A stretch of 45,512 bases of DNA from Candidatus Saccharimonadota bacterium (GTDB lineage Bacteria > Patescibacteriota > Saccharimonadia > Saccharimonadales > Saccharimonadaceae), in assembly GCA_017421325.1 (NCBI GenBank), contig JAFOJO010000007.1, positions 1-45,512 of the forward strand, in the 5' to 3' direction. Position 1 is the first letter of the stretch; each line of letters opens with the position of its first letter. The notes under the pieces are model-generated. The model did not search any database. It had not been told where the DNA came from and saw only the letters and a list, made by a program, of their open reading frames with translations. The position numbers were made by a program, and so were the translations under genes. Positions 32,055 to 39,905 of the stretch are shown here, piece after piece.

Positions 32055-32189
32055 TTGCATAATTCATTATGTTTCGGGAGCTTCGTGATGTGATAATAAA
32101 TTTTATCACATCACTTCGCCCCTTCGGCGGCAAAATCTTCTTTCAGCAGATTTTGCCTTTATGTCCCTCAACATTAATGAATTATGCAA
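32055..32189. repeat. Palindromic element family B, copy 3 (intergenic)
   Basis: Outer arms TTGCATAATTCATTA (32055-32069)/TAATGAATTATGCAA (32175-32189), 15/15. Hairpin 1 is GTGATGTGATAA/TTATCACATCAC, with two compensated changes relative to copies 1 and 2. Hairpin 2 GGCAAAATC (32129-32137)/GATTTTGCC (32149-32157). Confidence 0.85.
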
Positions 32190-32227
32190 TAGCAAAGTTA
32201 ATTAAACTAAACTATAGGTGAGGTAAA

Positions 32228-33790
32228 ATGGGTGAAGTAAATAGAACTAAATCATTAAATAGTTCAGGTAGCAGCTATACAGAATTCTACTATCATTTCT
32301 TCCGCAATATTCTTTTGGCTAGTATTCCATTAGTCATTATCTCTGTTATTATTTTATCTTCCATTCATAGCTCTGCCACAGGTTCTAGTTCTGGTTCAGA
32401 CAATCTAGCTATTACTATCTCATCATCTTGTACCCTATCTAGTGTAGTTAATATTCCTCATAATGCAGAAGTGTATAATGGTAACTATTTAGGAGATATA
32501 GGAAAGACTACTATTACTACACTATGCAATGATGGCAATGGCTATAGTGTATATGCAGTAGGGTATAGTAATAATGAAGAAGGTAATAATAAATTAATCA
32601 ATTCTGAAAGACCTGAATATAGTATAGGTACAGGATTAAATACCAGTGGATTAACTTCACAATGGGCTATGAAGTTAAATAATATACCAGATGATCCTTC
32701 TCCTACTCCTCCTACTATAGCAACAGAATATAATAATACCTATGGTGTAGTACCTAATATATGGACCAAAGTAGCTAGTAGGGCTTCTGGTACTACGGAT
32801 ATGGCTGAGGGGTCTAGCTTTACTACTACTTATGCTGTATATGCATCATCTAGTCAGTATGCTGGGACTTATCAGGGGCAAGTGAAGTATTTACTAACAC
32901 ATCCATATTCTACCAATGAACATATATATTACATGCAAGAAGTAGATACTTGGAAAAATACACTAGCATTAGAACAAAGTGTGCAAGCTATAGATAAAAG
33001 AGATGGCAAGAAATACTGGGTAACTAAACTTAAGGATGGAAATGTTTGGATGACACAGAATTTAGATTTTGATATAGTATCAGACGAGCAAGACCCCACC
33101 AAAACGAAAACGTTAACGTCAGAAGATACAGATTTAACAGATCACTCACTTACCGGTGCCTATTCTCAAACTAATGGGTATAACTATGATTCAACTACAG
33201 GAATTACTAGTTGGACTCCAGTAAGCACTGCTAAAACAATTAACTTTGAAGGTACTACTGTAACGGGTTGGCAAAATAACAGCACTGAACCGTATTCTGC
33301 TAATAAAACGGACGACACAGAAACTGGCCACGCATCACTAGGCAATTATTACAACTGGACTGCGACCATAGCGTCCAATAATAGTAGTACGCTCGCAAGC
33401 GACACAATAAACGATATCTCACAAAACCCACAAAATTCTATTTGCCCTAAGGGTTGGAGATTACCTACCATATCTAACGAATCCGGTTCAATCATTAACT
33501 CTACCAATGAATTTGGGAGATTAAACTATTTATATAACGATGGCTCTACTAATGATGACGCTAATTTATTGTCATCTCCATTATGGTTTATAAGAACTGG
33601 TTATATTTCTAACAGTGTGATAGAAGTGTTTTACACTAGAGGTTATTATTGGTCTAGTACAGCAGGGTTACATAATGGAATAGAACTTAGTGCTTATATG
33701 TTAGGTATTGGCGATAACTTTGTCAATATTGCTACAATTGGCTATAATGGAAGATTTTATGGCTTTCCGGTGCGGTGTGTGGCGAGGTAG
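32228..33790 (+). CDS. FISUMP-domain surface protein
   Basis: 520 residues. A membrane helix or uncleaved signal at about 28-50 (ILLASIPLVIISVIILSSIH) is followed by a Ser/Thr-rich beta-type domain (about 60-230) with two Cys (SSSCTLSS, TTLCNDGNG). The FISUMP domain spans about 260-520: RDGKKYWVTKLKDGNVWMTQNLDF, then CPKGWRLPT, YYWSST, FPVRCVAR. It is probably exported and surface-anchored; the role is unknown. GGTGAGG precedes the ATG. The coding sequence is much richer in A+T (TAT, CTA, AGT codons) than the neighbouring housekeeping genes, which suggests acquisition by transfer or relaxed selection. It is a paralog of the fragment at 1-324 and lies next to the palindrome cluster. Confidence 0.8.
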   Translation: MGEVNRTKSLNSSGSSYTEFYYHFFRNILLASIPLVIISVIILSSIHSSATGSSSGSDNLAITISSSCTLSSVVNIPHNAEVYNGNYLGDIGKTTITTLCNDGNGYSVYAVGYSNNEEGNNKLINSERPEYSIGTGLNTSGLTSQWAMKLNNIPDDPSPTPPTIATEYNNTYGVVPNIWTKVASRASGTTDMAEGSSFTTTYAVYASSSQYAGTYQGQVKYLLTHPYSTNEHIYYMQEVDTWKNTLALEQSVQAIDKRDGKKYWVTKLKDGNVWMTQNLDFDIVSDEQDPTKTKTLTSEDTDLTDHSLTGAYSQTNGYNYDSTTGITSWTPVSTAKTINFEGTTVTGWQNNSTEPYSANKTDDTETGHASLGNYYNWTATIASNNSSTLASDTINDISQNPQNSICPKGWRLPTISNESGSIINSTNEFGRLNYLYNDGSTNDDANLLSSPLWFIRTGYISNSVIEVFYTRGYYWSSTAGLHNGIELSAYMLGIGDNFVNIATIGYNGRFYGFPVRCVAR

Positions 33791-33801
33791 GGTGGTGAAG
33801 G

Positions 33802-34806
33802 TTATTTATCTTTAATATCTTCTACACTAGTGATAATTACTTGATTATCTTTAAAGTTTTTAACTAGGCATTTACGGCGGGACTCGTCAAGCTCGGAAAA
33901 GACATCATCTAGTAAAATAATTGGCTTTTGGGAGAGTTTTTGGTAAATGAGGTCGGCTTCGATAAATTTAAGGGCTAAGATGATAGAGCGGGACTCGCCG
34001 CGCGAAGCAGAGCCGTCGGCGGGCTTGCCGTTGAATTTGAAAATATAATCGTCACGATGAATACCAAAGCTAGTGTGGCCAAGGTAGAGATCTTTTTGAT
34101 AATTGCTTTCTAGAATATTAAGGTATTGATTATCATTACTACTAGAAACATCGGATTTATAAATAATTTCTATTTCGTCATCGTTTTCAGCGATAGAGCG
34201 GTAAATGTCGGTAAGGCGGGAATTAATTTCTTGAATAAATTTATTGCGATAAGTGAATAAATCTGTGCCATATTTTGCAAGTAGGATATTCCAGGAGAAA
34301 ATAGCCTCTTTGGTAATATTGTCAGATTTTAATAGTTCGTTACGTTGTTTTAACGATTTTTCATACTTAAGTAAACTTTCACTGTATTTTTCATCGAACT
34401 GACTAAAGATGCGGTCAAAATAATCGCGGCGGCGACCGGGGGAATGACTAATAAGATTAAGGTCTGACGGCTGAAAGAGAACTACGGGGTATTTATGTTT
34501 TTTAGGGAGGCGGCGGGATTTTTTATCCATAATAAGAAAAGCCTTAGTGGTGCCGTCGTAGGTAGCAGTGTAGGTTTCACCATTAATATATTCTAATTCT
34601 ATGCGATAATAATCGGTGCCACGCTTAATAATCTCTGGGTCAGTAGCGCGGAAACTTTTACCGCGGGTAAGAATATAAATAGCCTCCAACACAGAAGTCT
34701 TACCACTGCCGTTTTCACCTAGGATTAACGAAGTTTCATCTTCGCAGGCGAGGGAATAGGTGGTGTGGTTTCTGAAATTAAATAGTTTAATAGATTTAAT
34801 TATCAT
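33802..34806 (-). CDS. recF: DNA replication and repair protein RecF
   Basis: 334 residues, SMC-like ABC ATPase. Starts with KSIKLFNFRNHTTYSL, Walker A LGENGSGKTSVLEAIY (about 30-45), ABC signature SASRGESRSIILALK, Walker B PIILLDDVFSELDESRR. It binds single-strand gaps with RecO/RecR and loads RecA. The ATG overlaps the dnaN stop by 4 nt (34803-34806), so the genes are translationally coupled in the classic dnaA-dnaN-recF order. Confidence 0.96.
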   Translation of the reverse strand: MIIKSIKLFNFRNHTTYSLACEDETSLILGENGSGKTSVLEAIYILTRGKSFRATDPEIIKRGTDYYRIELEYINGETYTATYDGTTKAFLIMDKKSRRLPKKHKYPVVLFQPSDLNLISHSPGRRRDYFDRIFSQFDEKYSESLLKYEKSLKQRNELLKSDNITKEAIFSWNILLAKYGTDLFTYRNKFIQEINSRLTDIYRSIAENDDEIEIIYKSDVSSSNDNQYLNILESNYQKDLYLGHTSFGIHRDDYIFKFNGKPADGSASRGESRSIILALKFIEADLIYQKLSQKPIILLDDVFSELDESRRKCLVKNFKDNQVIITSVEDIKDK

Positions 34807-35903
34807 GAGTTGAGTGGCATTACAATGTGAGTATAATTATTACTCTTTTTGTTTTTAAGGATAATAGGAGCGATGCGATCTGAGAAGCTGAATTCAATTT
34901 CTTTTTCTTCTAAGGCATTAAGAGCATCTATAAGGAAGCGAGAGTTAAGATTTACTCTGCCTTCTACTTCTACCTTGGTTTCTATTTTGGAGTCGTTTTC
35001 ACCAAATTCGTTGGCGATGGATTTAACCGAGAAGGTATCTGGAGCCTTGGTTTCACAAATAATAGAGCCACCCACCGAGCGGGCGAAGAGAGCGGCGAGC
35101 TTAGTGACCCGCACCAGCTCGTCGCGATTTAAAGTAACCTTAATATTGTTGTCTTTGGGAATTAATTTTTGATAATCTGGGAAGCTGGCGTCGATAAGCT
35201 TAGAGATAATCTCTACTTCGCCAAGACGGAAGCGAACAAGATCCTCATTGAAGGAAATTTCTACTTCTTCCATATCGTCATTAATAGACCTTAGAACTTC
35301 CTGCAGGGAACTGGCTGGTACTATAGCTTTAACTTCACTCTCTACCTTATCTATCAACTTTTTCTCGGCGAGGCGGTAACCATCGGTGGCGGCGATAGCG
35401 AGGGTGTTATTATTAGTATTAAAATAGACGCCAGTAAGAGCTGGGCGGGTGAGATCATTACTACTCGCAATGGCTACTTGGCCCACACTATGTTTAAATT
35501 CGTCTACACCGATTTTGTAAACTACGGCGTCTTTTTCGTTGATCTCGGGGAGCTCAGGGAAATCATCCGCTAGGGCGCCATTGATGGTAGAAGAATATTT
35601 ACCAGCGGTAATGGTAACTTTGGTATCTTTGGCTTCTATTTCGATAGTTTCGCCCTTGGGGAGATTAGAAACGAATTCGGCTAGAAGCTTGGCGGGAACG
35701 GTGACTACACCATCTTCAGAACTGGAGACAGGAAGGAAATCTACTACAGCCATATCTAGATTGGTGGTAACGAGGGAGACTTTTTTATTGTCTACCCTGA
35801 TTAAAACATTGTTTAAGATAGGTAGAGTGACTTTACCGATAGCAATGCGACTAACATTATTTAAGGCTTTACTTAATTTGGCTTGGGTGACTTTGATTTT
35901 CAT
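34803..35903 (-). CDS. dnaN: DNA polymerase III sliding clamp (beta)
   Basis: 366 residues, three repeated clamp domains. KIKVTQAKLSKALNNVSRIA at the N-terminus, the central RPALTGVYFNTNNNTLAIAATDGYRLAEKK, and C-terminal YTHIVMPLNS, the conserved clamp ending. It forms the ring that tethers polymerase to DNA. Shine-Dalgarno AAAAGGAG precedes the ATG. It lies downstream of dnaA across a 274-bp AT-rich spacer that carries DnaA-box-like sequences. Confidence 0.97.
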   Translation of the reverse strand: MKIKVTQAKLSKALNNVSRIAIGKVTLPILNNVLIRVDNKKVSLVTTNLDMAVVDFLPVSSSEDGVVTVPAKLLAEFVSNLPKGETIEIEAKDTKVTITAGKYSSTINGALADDFPELPEINEKDAVVYKIGVDEFKHSVGQVAIASSNDLTRPALTGVYFNTNNNTLAIAATDGYRLAEKKLIDKVESEVKAIVPASSLQEVLRSINDDMEEVEISFNEDLVRFRLGEVEIISKLIDASFPDYQKLIPKDNNIKVTLNRDELVRVTKLAALFARSVGGSIICETKAPDTFSVKSIANEFGENDSKIETKVEVEGRVNLNSRFLIDALNALEEKEIEFSFSDRIAPIILKNKKSNNYTHIVMPLNS

Positions 35904-35914
35904 ATAGACTCCTT

Positions 35915-36176
35915 TTAAAAGTTTCTATTAATAAATATATTTTGTAGTTGTAATAGTAGGGACTGTGGAATAGTGGAAAAGTTAGTTGGACTTATCTGTT
36001 GAGACTTTGTGAAAAAGGTGGTGGGAAAGGTGGGAAAAGTCGGTGGGTAAAATATTTTATACACAGATTTTTTGGAGTGAGTAAGTTTTTCACAAAAATT
36101 TGCACGAAATTTGCACTGAGATTTCCAGAGGGTTTTACACAAGATTTCCACATTTTGGATAAATTGAATAATTTTA
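35915..36176. other. dnaA-dnaN spacer with DnaA-box-like sites
   Basis: There is one perfect TTATNCACA box (TTATACACA, 36057-36065). Near matches are TTTTTCACA (36086-36094), TTTTACACA (36133-36141), ATTTCCACA (36144-36152) and the reverse site TGTGAAAAA (36008-36016). No coding frame is credible here. It may be part of a bipartite origin or an autoregulatory region for dnaN. Confidence 0.55.
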
Positions 36177-37535
36177 TTAACCATAGATTTTTTCCTTGAT
36201 TTCTTCGATTTGGTCGCGGAGGGTGAAGTTGAACTTGAGATCTTTTTCAATTTTCTTCACGCCATGCATGACGGTGGTGTGATCTTTGACGCCAACTTCT
36301 GCGGCAATTTTGTTGGTACTAAGATTCAATTCTTTGGATAATAAAAACATGGCAACTTGGCGAGCGTTTTTGATATGGGAAACGCGGGATTTGCCGGTGA
36401 GTTCTTTGACTGGGAGCTCGTAATATTTGGCGACTTTTTCCACGATTTGCTTGGCGGAAACTGGGCGGAGCTTGGAGGATTTATTTACAGAAACGGAGCC
36501 GTTTTCTATAAGTTCGAGTGGGGTGAGGCCGCGGACTTCGGACATTAATAAAATGGTGGAGAACTCGCCCTCGAGATCACGAATGTTAGTGTTGACATTT
36601 TCGGCGATGTATTCGATGGCTTCGGGCTCTATTTCGGCACCCATGAGTTCGGCTTTGGCGCGAAGGATGGCACATTTATCTTCGAATTTAGGGAGCTGGA
36701 GGTCGAAAGCGCCGGCCCAGGTGAGGCGGGAAGCGAGCCTTTCGTCTACGGATTTGATTTGGGACGGTAAACGATCGCTGGTGACGATGATTTGCTTATT
36801 AAGTTGATATAAATCATTAAAGATATTAAAGAATTCTTCTTGGGATTTTTCTTTGCCGACGATAAATTGGAAATCGTCGATAATTAAAACATCGAGTTTG
36901 CGGAATTTAAGGTTGAATTCTTTACCTTTACCGAGTTTAACGGCGTCGATAAAATCGGAATAAAAGTGGGAAATAGGGGTGTAGAAAATTTTAAGGTCGG
37001 GATTTTTCTTTAATAATTCATTACCGATGGCTTGGACAAGGTGAGTTTTACCAAGGCCTGGCCCACCATAAAGGAAGAAGGGGTTGTAGCGGTCGCCAGG
37101 GGAATCTATAATACTACGGGCGGCGGAAACGGCGAGGTCGTTATTAGACCCCACGACAAAATTATCTAGAGTGTATTTATGATTAAGGCCGGTGTTGGAA
37201 GTTTGATCTTCTAGGTCGGTTTTGACTTTTTTGACATGGGTTTTCAGTGGGGTATTATCTGGAGTGATTTCGCGGGAGCGGACTTTGGGCTTGGTGCTGG
37301 ATTGGACTTCAAAATCTATGGTATTAATGGTGATATTGTTGTTTTCGAGGGCGGTTTTGATGAGATCTAGATAGCGGTTGCGGAGCTGTTTGACGTAGAA
37401 GGAATTTTTGACACCGATTTTGATATTGCCATCTTCGGTGGAAAGTAGGGAAGTATCCTGAAACCAGGTAGAAAAATTAGCAGTGGAAATTTGCTGTTCG
37501 ATTTCGGCAAGTGCGTTTTTCCAAACGTCGTACAT
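36177..37535 (-). CDS. dnaA: Chromosomal replication initiator DnaA
   Basis: 452 residues with four domains: N-terminal helicase-interaction domain (WKNALAEIEQQISTANFSTW), linker, AAA+ domain with Walker A GGPGLGKTHL (about 161-170) and Walker B VLIIDDFQF, and a C-terminal helix-turn-helix with the signature VGVKDHTTVMHGVKKIEKDL that reads DnaA boxes. It opens the origin in its ATP form. Strong Shine-Dalgarno AAAGGAGGTC and TATAAT lie upstream on the minus strand (around 37548-37565). Confidence 0.98.
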   Translation of the reverse strand: MYDVWKNALAEIEQQISTANFSTWFQDTSLLSTEDGNIKIGVKNSFYVKQLRNRYLDLIKTALENNNITINTIDFEVQSSTKPKVRSREITPDNTPLKTHVKKVKTDLEDQTSNTGLNHKYTLDNFVVGSNNDLAVSAARSIIDSPGDRYNPFFLYGGPGLGKTHLVQAIGNELLKKNPDLKIFYTPISHFYSDFIDAVKLGKGKEFNLKFRKLDVLIIDDFQFIVGKEKSQEEFFNIFNDLYQLNKQIIVTSDRLPSQIKSVDERLASRLTWAGAFDLQLPKFEDKCAILRAKAELMGAEIEPEAIEYIAENVNTNIRDLEGEFSTILLMSEVRGLTPLELIENGSVSVNKSSKLRPVSAKQIVEKVAKYYELPVKELTGKSRVSHIKNARQVAMFLLSKELNLSTNKIAAEVGVKDHTTVMHGVKKIEKDLKFNFTLRDQIEEIKEKIYG

Positions 37536-37559
37536 TAGTAAACTGACCTCCTTTTAGGA

Positions 37560-37727
37560 TATTATAGCATAGGAGGGGGAGTTTTCCACAGGTTTTTAGG
37601 GTGAAAAAATGTGGTGTAATATGTTTTTAGAGTAACAGATGGGGGATTTTCCACAAGTAGGCGAGTTTATCTGGTGTGATTGTGGAAAACTGCTTGAAAA
37701 TTGTGGAAAAATGCGGTATACTATATA
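37560..37727. other. Candidate replication origin (oriC), dnaA-rpmH interval
   Basis: Four DnaA-box-like 9-mers of one type: TTTTCCACA at 37582-37590 and 37647-37655, and its reverse complement TGTGGAAAA at 37681-37689 and 37702-37710. The interval is AT-rich and lies between dnaA (minus) and rpmH (plus), where the coding strand switches, as in many bacteria. Confidence 0.7.
37694..37722 (+). promoter_or_regulatory. rpmH promoter inside the origin region
   Basis: TTGAAA (37694-37699), 17-nt spacer, TATACT (37717-37722). The box TGTGGAAAA (37702-37710) lies in the spacer, so DnaA binding could repress rpmH. Confidence 0.65.
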
Positions 37728-37762
37728 AAGAATTTGAAATTAAATAAAATTTAAGGAATAAT

Positions 37763-37900
37763 ATGCCAAAGAGAACATATCAGCCACACAAAAGGCAGCG
37801 CAAGGTAGAGCATGGTTTTATGAAGAGGAATGCGACGAAGAATGGGAAGAAAGTACTAGCTCGCCGCAGGCTTAAAGGTCGCGCCCGTTTGACTGTTTAA
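37763..37900 (+). CDS. rpmH: 50S ribosomal protein L34
   Basis: 45 residues, starting [20 protein letters not shown] and ending [13 protein letters not shown]: the whole L34 signature at normal length. It is a basic protein of the large subunit near the exit tunnel. AAGGAA precedes the ATG. It has its own promoter (37694-37722) and terminator (37902-37924), so it is not simply co-transcribed with rnpA. Confidence 0.98.
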   Translation: MPKRTYQPHKRQRKVEHGFMKRNATKNGKKVLARRRLKGRARLTV

Positions 37901-37901
37901 T

Positions 37902-37927
37902 AATAAGCCCACTAAGGGCTTATTTAA
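37902..37927 (+). terminator. Terminator after rpmH
   Basis: AATAAGCCC (37902-37910)/GGGCTTATT (37916-37924) followed by TAATAT. This is a 9-bp stem with a short T-rich tail. Confidence 0.65.
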
Positions 37928-37945
37928 TATATAATATATAGTAAT

Positions 37946-38305
37946 ATGCTTAGTAAGAAATATCGGTTTCACTCACGTGGTGGGGTGAGGTATGTGTATC
38001 AAAGGGGTAAGACAATTCGGAAGCCGAAGATGTCGCTAGTTTTTGTGGAAAATACCAGGGGGTTTACGAGGCTCGCGGTAGTGGTATCTAAAAAAGTGGA
38101 AAAAAGTGCAGTGGGACGAAATAGAATACGGCGAAGGATATATGAAGCTTTGAGACTGAATATGAAAGATATTCCGAAAAAGACGGATTATATATTTGTG
38201 GTGTATTCGAAAGATTTGATGAAAATGTCGTTTACTGAGGTGGAGAAGTTGCTGGGGGAGCTGGTGGCGGAAGCTAAGGTGTGTTATAATAAACAGAATG
38301 GGTAA
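37946..38305 (+). CDS. rnpA: Ribonuclease P protein component
   Basis: 119 residues. The RnpA fold is seen in FHSRGGVRYVYQRGKTIRKP, LAVVVSKKVEKSAVGRNRIRRRIYEALR (the conserved RNR motif, here GRNRIRRR) and a C-terminal helix. It binds the RNase P RNA and helps to mature tRNA 5' ends. TATAAT (37930-37935) lies 10 nt before the ATG. The gene overlaps yidC by 8 nt. Confidence 0.95.
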   Translation: MLSKKYRFHSRGGVRYVYQRGKTIRKPKMSLVFVENTRGFTRLAVVVSKKVEKSAVGRNRIRRRIYEALRLNMKDIPKKTDYIFVVYSKDLMKMSFTEVEKLLGELVAEAKVCYNKQNG

Positions 38306-39407
38306 GAAGAGTGTGAAAAAATATATCTACTGGGGGCTGTTTATTATCTTTGTGATTGGGTCTATTGTAACAGGTAGCCCATTTAATTTTATAGATATGA
38401 TAGTGGTGCGGCCAATTGTGAATATTTTATTTGTAATATTTAATTTGGTGCACGATTTTGGATGGGCGATTATTATCTTTACGGTATTAGTAAAGCTACT
38501 AATGATGCCGCTAACAAAGAGACAGTTGAACCAAACTAGGTTGATTAAAAAGATTCAGCCGGAATTAACGCAGATTAAGAAAAATTGCAAGGGGAATAAG
38601 CAATTAGAATCTTTACAAACGATGGATTTATATAAACGGTATAATGTAAAGCCGTTTGCTTCGATTTTGACTCTTGTAATACAGTTACCGATATTTATTG
38701 CGATTTTTTCAGCAATTCGGGTGATTGCTACGCCGTTACCGCAAGATAATTTGATGAATCGGGCGTACGATATTGTAGCGTATGAAGGTTCGGAAATTAA
38801 GAATTTGGAAGAGAAGCAGGCAGTGTATCTAGCGGACCTACAAAATAAGGAGATTCCGGCAGAAGAAAAAGCTTCGTATGATTTTGAGCCAAGACTATTT
38901 GGGGTGATAAATTTGAACGTGAAGGCGAGCGATGTACTGATGGGTAAATTTAGCTGGAGTGCGTTATTTATCTTAGTATGTGCAGTGATGGCGTCAGTGG
39001 TGCAATATTGGGCTACTAAGCAGCAAATGCCATCCGGGAAGAGTGAAAAGAAAAAGAGGTTTCGTGATATTTTGAAAGAAGCGAAGGATGGTAAAGAAAT
39101 AGATGATTCGGATATTTCGGCGATGACGACTGGGCAAATGTCGATGATGATGCCAATAATGATGTTTATTATTATGTTTAATTTGAATGGGGCGTTGGCA
39201 TTTTATTATTTCCTCAGTAACATTATTACAGTGATACAGCAAAGGATTGTCCTGAAGAAAGTGGATGCAGAAATTGATGCTACTACAGATAAAGCGGTGT
39301 TGAAAGAGCTTAGAAATATTAAAGAAGCTGAGGTGGTGAAAAATAAAAAAACAGGAACAAAAATAACTAGAATCTCCGCGAAAGATATTAAAAAGAAAAG
39401 GAGATAA
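38298..39407 (+). CDS. yidC: Membrane protein insertase YidC/Oxa1
   Basis: 369 residues. The YidC core helices are seen as FGWAIIIFTVLVKLLMMPLT (helix with the conserved basic residue), IQLPIFIAIFSAIRVI, and the C-terminal MMPIMMFIIMFNLNGALAFYYFLSN. The cytoplasmic hairpin KKIQPELTQIKK lies between. A ~70-residue acidic loop (about 150-210) follows the second core helix. No large periplasmic domain (Gram-positive/Oxa1 type). It inserts membrane proteins with or without SecYEG. The basic C-terminal tail (RISAKDIKKKRR) may touch ribosomes. It overlaps rnpA and is 3 nt before jag. Confidence 0.95.
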   Translation: MGKKSVKKYIYWGLFIIFVIGSIVTGSPFNFIDMIVVRPIVNILFVIFNLVHDFGWAIIIFTVLVKLLMMPLTKRQLNQTRLIKKIQPELTQIKKNCKGNKQLESLQTMDLYKRYNVKPFASILTLVIQLPIFIAIFSAIRVIATPLPQDNLMNRAYDIVAYEGSEIKNLEEKQAVYLADLQNKEIPAEEKASYDFEPRLFGVINLNVKASDVLMGKFSWSALFILVCAVMASVVQYWATKQQMPSGKSEKKKRFRDILKEAKDGKEIDDSDISAMTTGQMSMMMPIMMFIIMFNLNGALAFYYFLSNIITVIQQRIVLKKVDAEIDATTDKAVLKELRNIKEAEVVKNKKTGTKITRISAKDIKKKRR

Positions 39408-39410
39408 CAA

Positions 39411-39875
39411 ATGAATAAAGATGAATCAATTAGGTTTGCAGCAAGGTACCTAGAAGATCTGCTCAGTTTTTTTGGGATTAATGTGGCAGTGACGTCGACA
39501 ATTGACGATGAGGTAATACAGCTTTCGGTACCGTCTACATCGTTAAACTCGCTACTAATTGGGCGAAATGCAGATAATTTGAGAGCTTTGCAGCATGTAG
39601 TATCTATGGCGTTAGTAACTAATGGGGCGGAAATTACACGAGTAAATGTGGATGTGGCTAGTTATAAACAACATCGTGCAGAGAGAATTGCTGAAAAAGC
39701 TGAGGGGTGGATTAAGAAAGTACGCGAAACCGGGCAACCGATGACGGTAGACTTGAATGCGGCGGATAGAAGAGTGGTGCATAAGGTAGCGGGGGATTAT
39801 TCGGATATTGAGACGCACTCCGAAGGGGAAGGGCGAGAGAGAAAACTAATAATTAATAAGGTTGAAACAGAATAA
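39411..39875 (+). CDS. jag: KH/R3H RNA-binding protein Jag (KhpB)
   Basis: 154 residues. KH domain with LIGRNADNLRALQHVVSMAL (about 48-67) and R3H domain with RRVVHKVAGDYSDIETHSEGEGRERK (about 123-148, R-x3-H as RRVVH). The N-terminal Jag_N domain is missing, as in short forms. KhpB proteins bind many RNAs and affect cell elongation and division. It is the last gene of the rnpA-yidC-jag operon, followed by a strong terminator. Confidence 0.92.
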   Translation: MNKDESIRFAARYLEDLLSFFGINVAVTSTIDDEVIQLSVPSTSLNSLLIGRNADNLRALQHVVSMALVTNGAEITRVNVDVASYKQHRAERIAEKAEGWIKKVRETGQPMTVDLNAADRRVVHKVAGDYSDIETHSEGEGRERKLIINKVETE

Positions 39876-39878
39876 AAA

Positions 39879-39905
39879 ATATCCCCCGTAAGGGGGGATT
39901 TTTTA
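39879..39905. terminator. Bidirectional terminator (jag / LCP gene)
   Basis: ATCCCCC (39881-39887)/GGGGGAT (39893-39899) with A-run before and T-run after. It serves both jag and the convergent LCP gene. Confidence 0.85.

Noticed and set aside
31521-32133. Minus-strand frames sharing PPKGRS and VIKS-IITLRSFR-like segments
   Set aside because: The similarity follows from the DNA identity of family B elements; the frame differs from the one used in dus and there is no start signal.
7275-32189. CRISPR array
   Set aside because: Repeats are dispersed, palindromic and few, with no regular spacing or spacers; no cas genes are seen.
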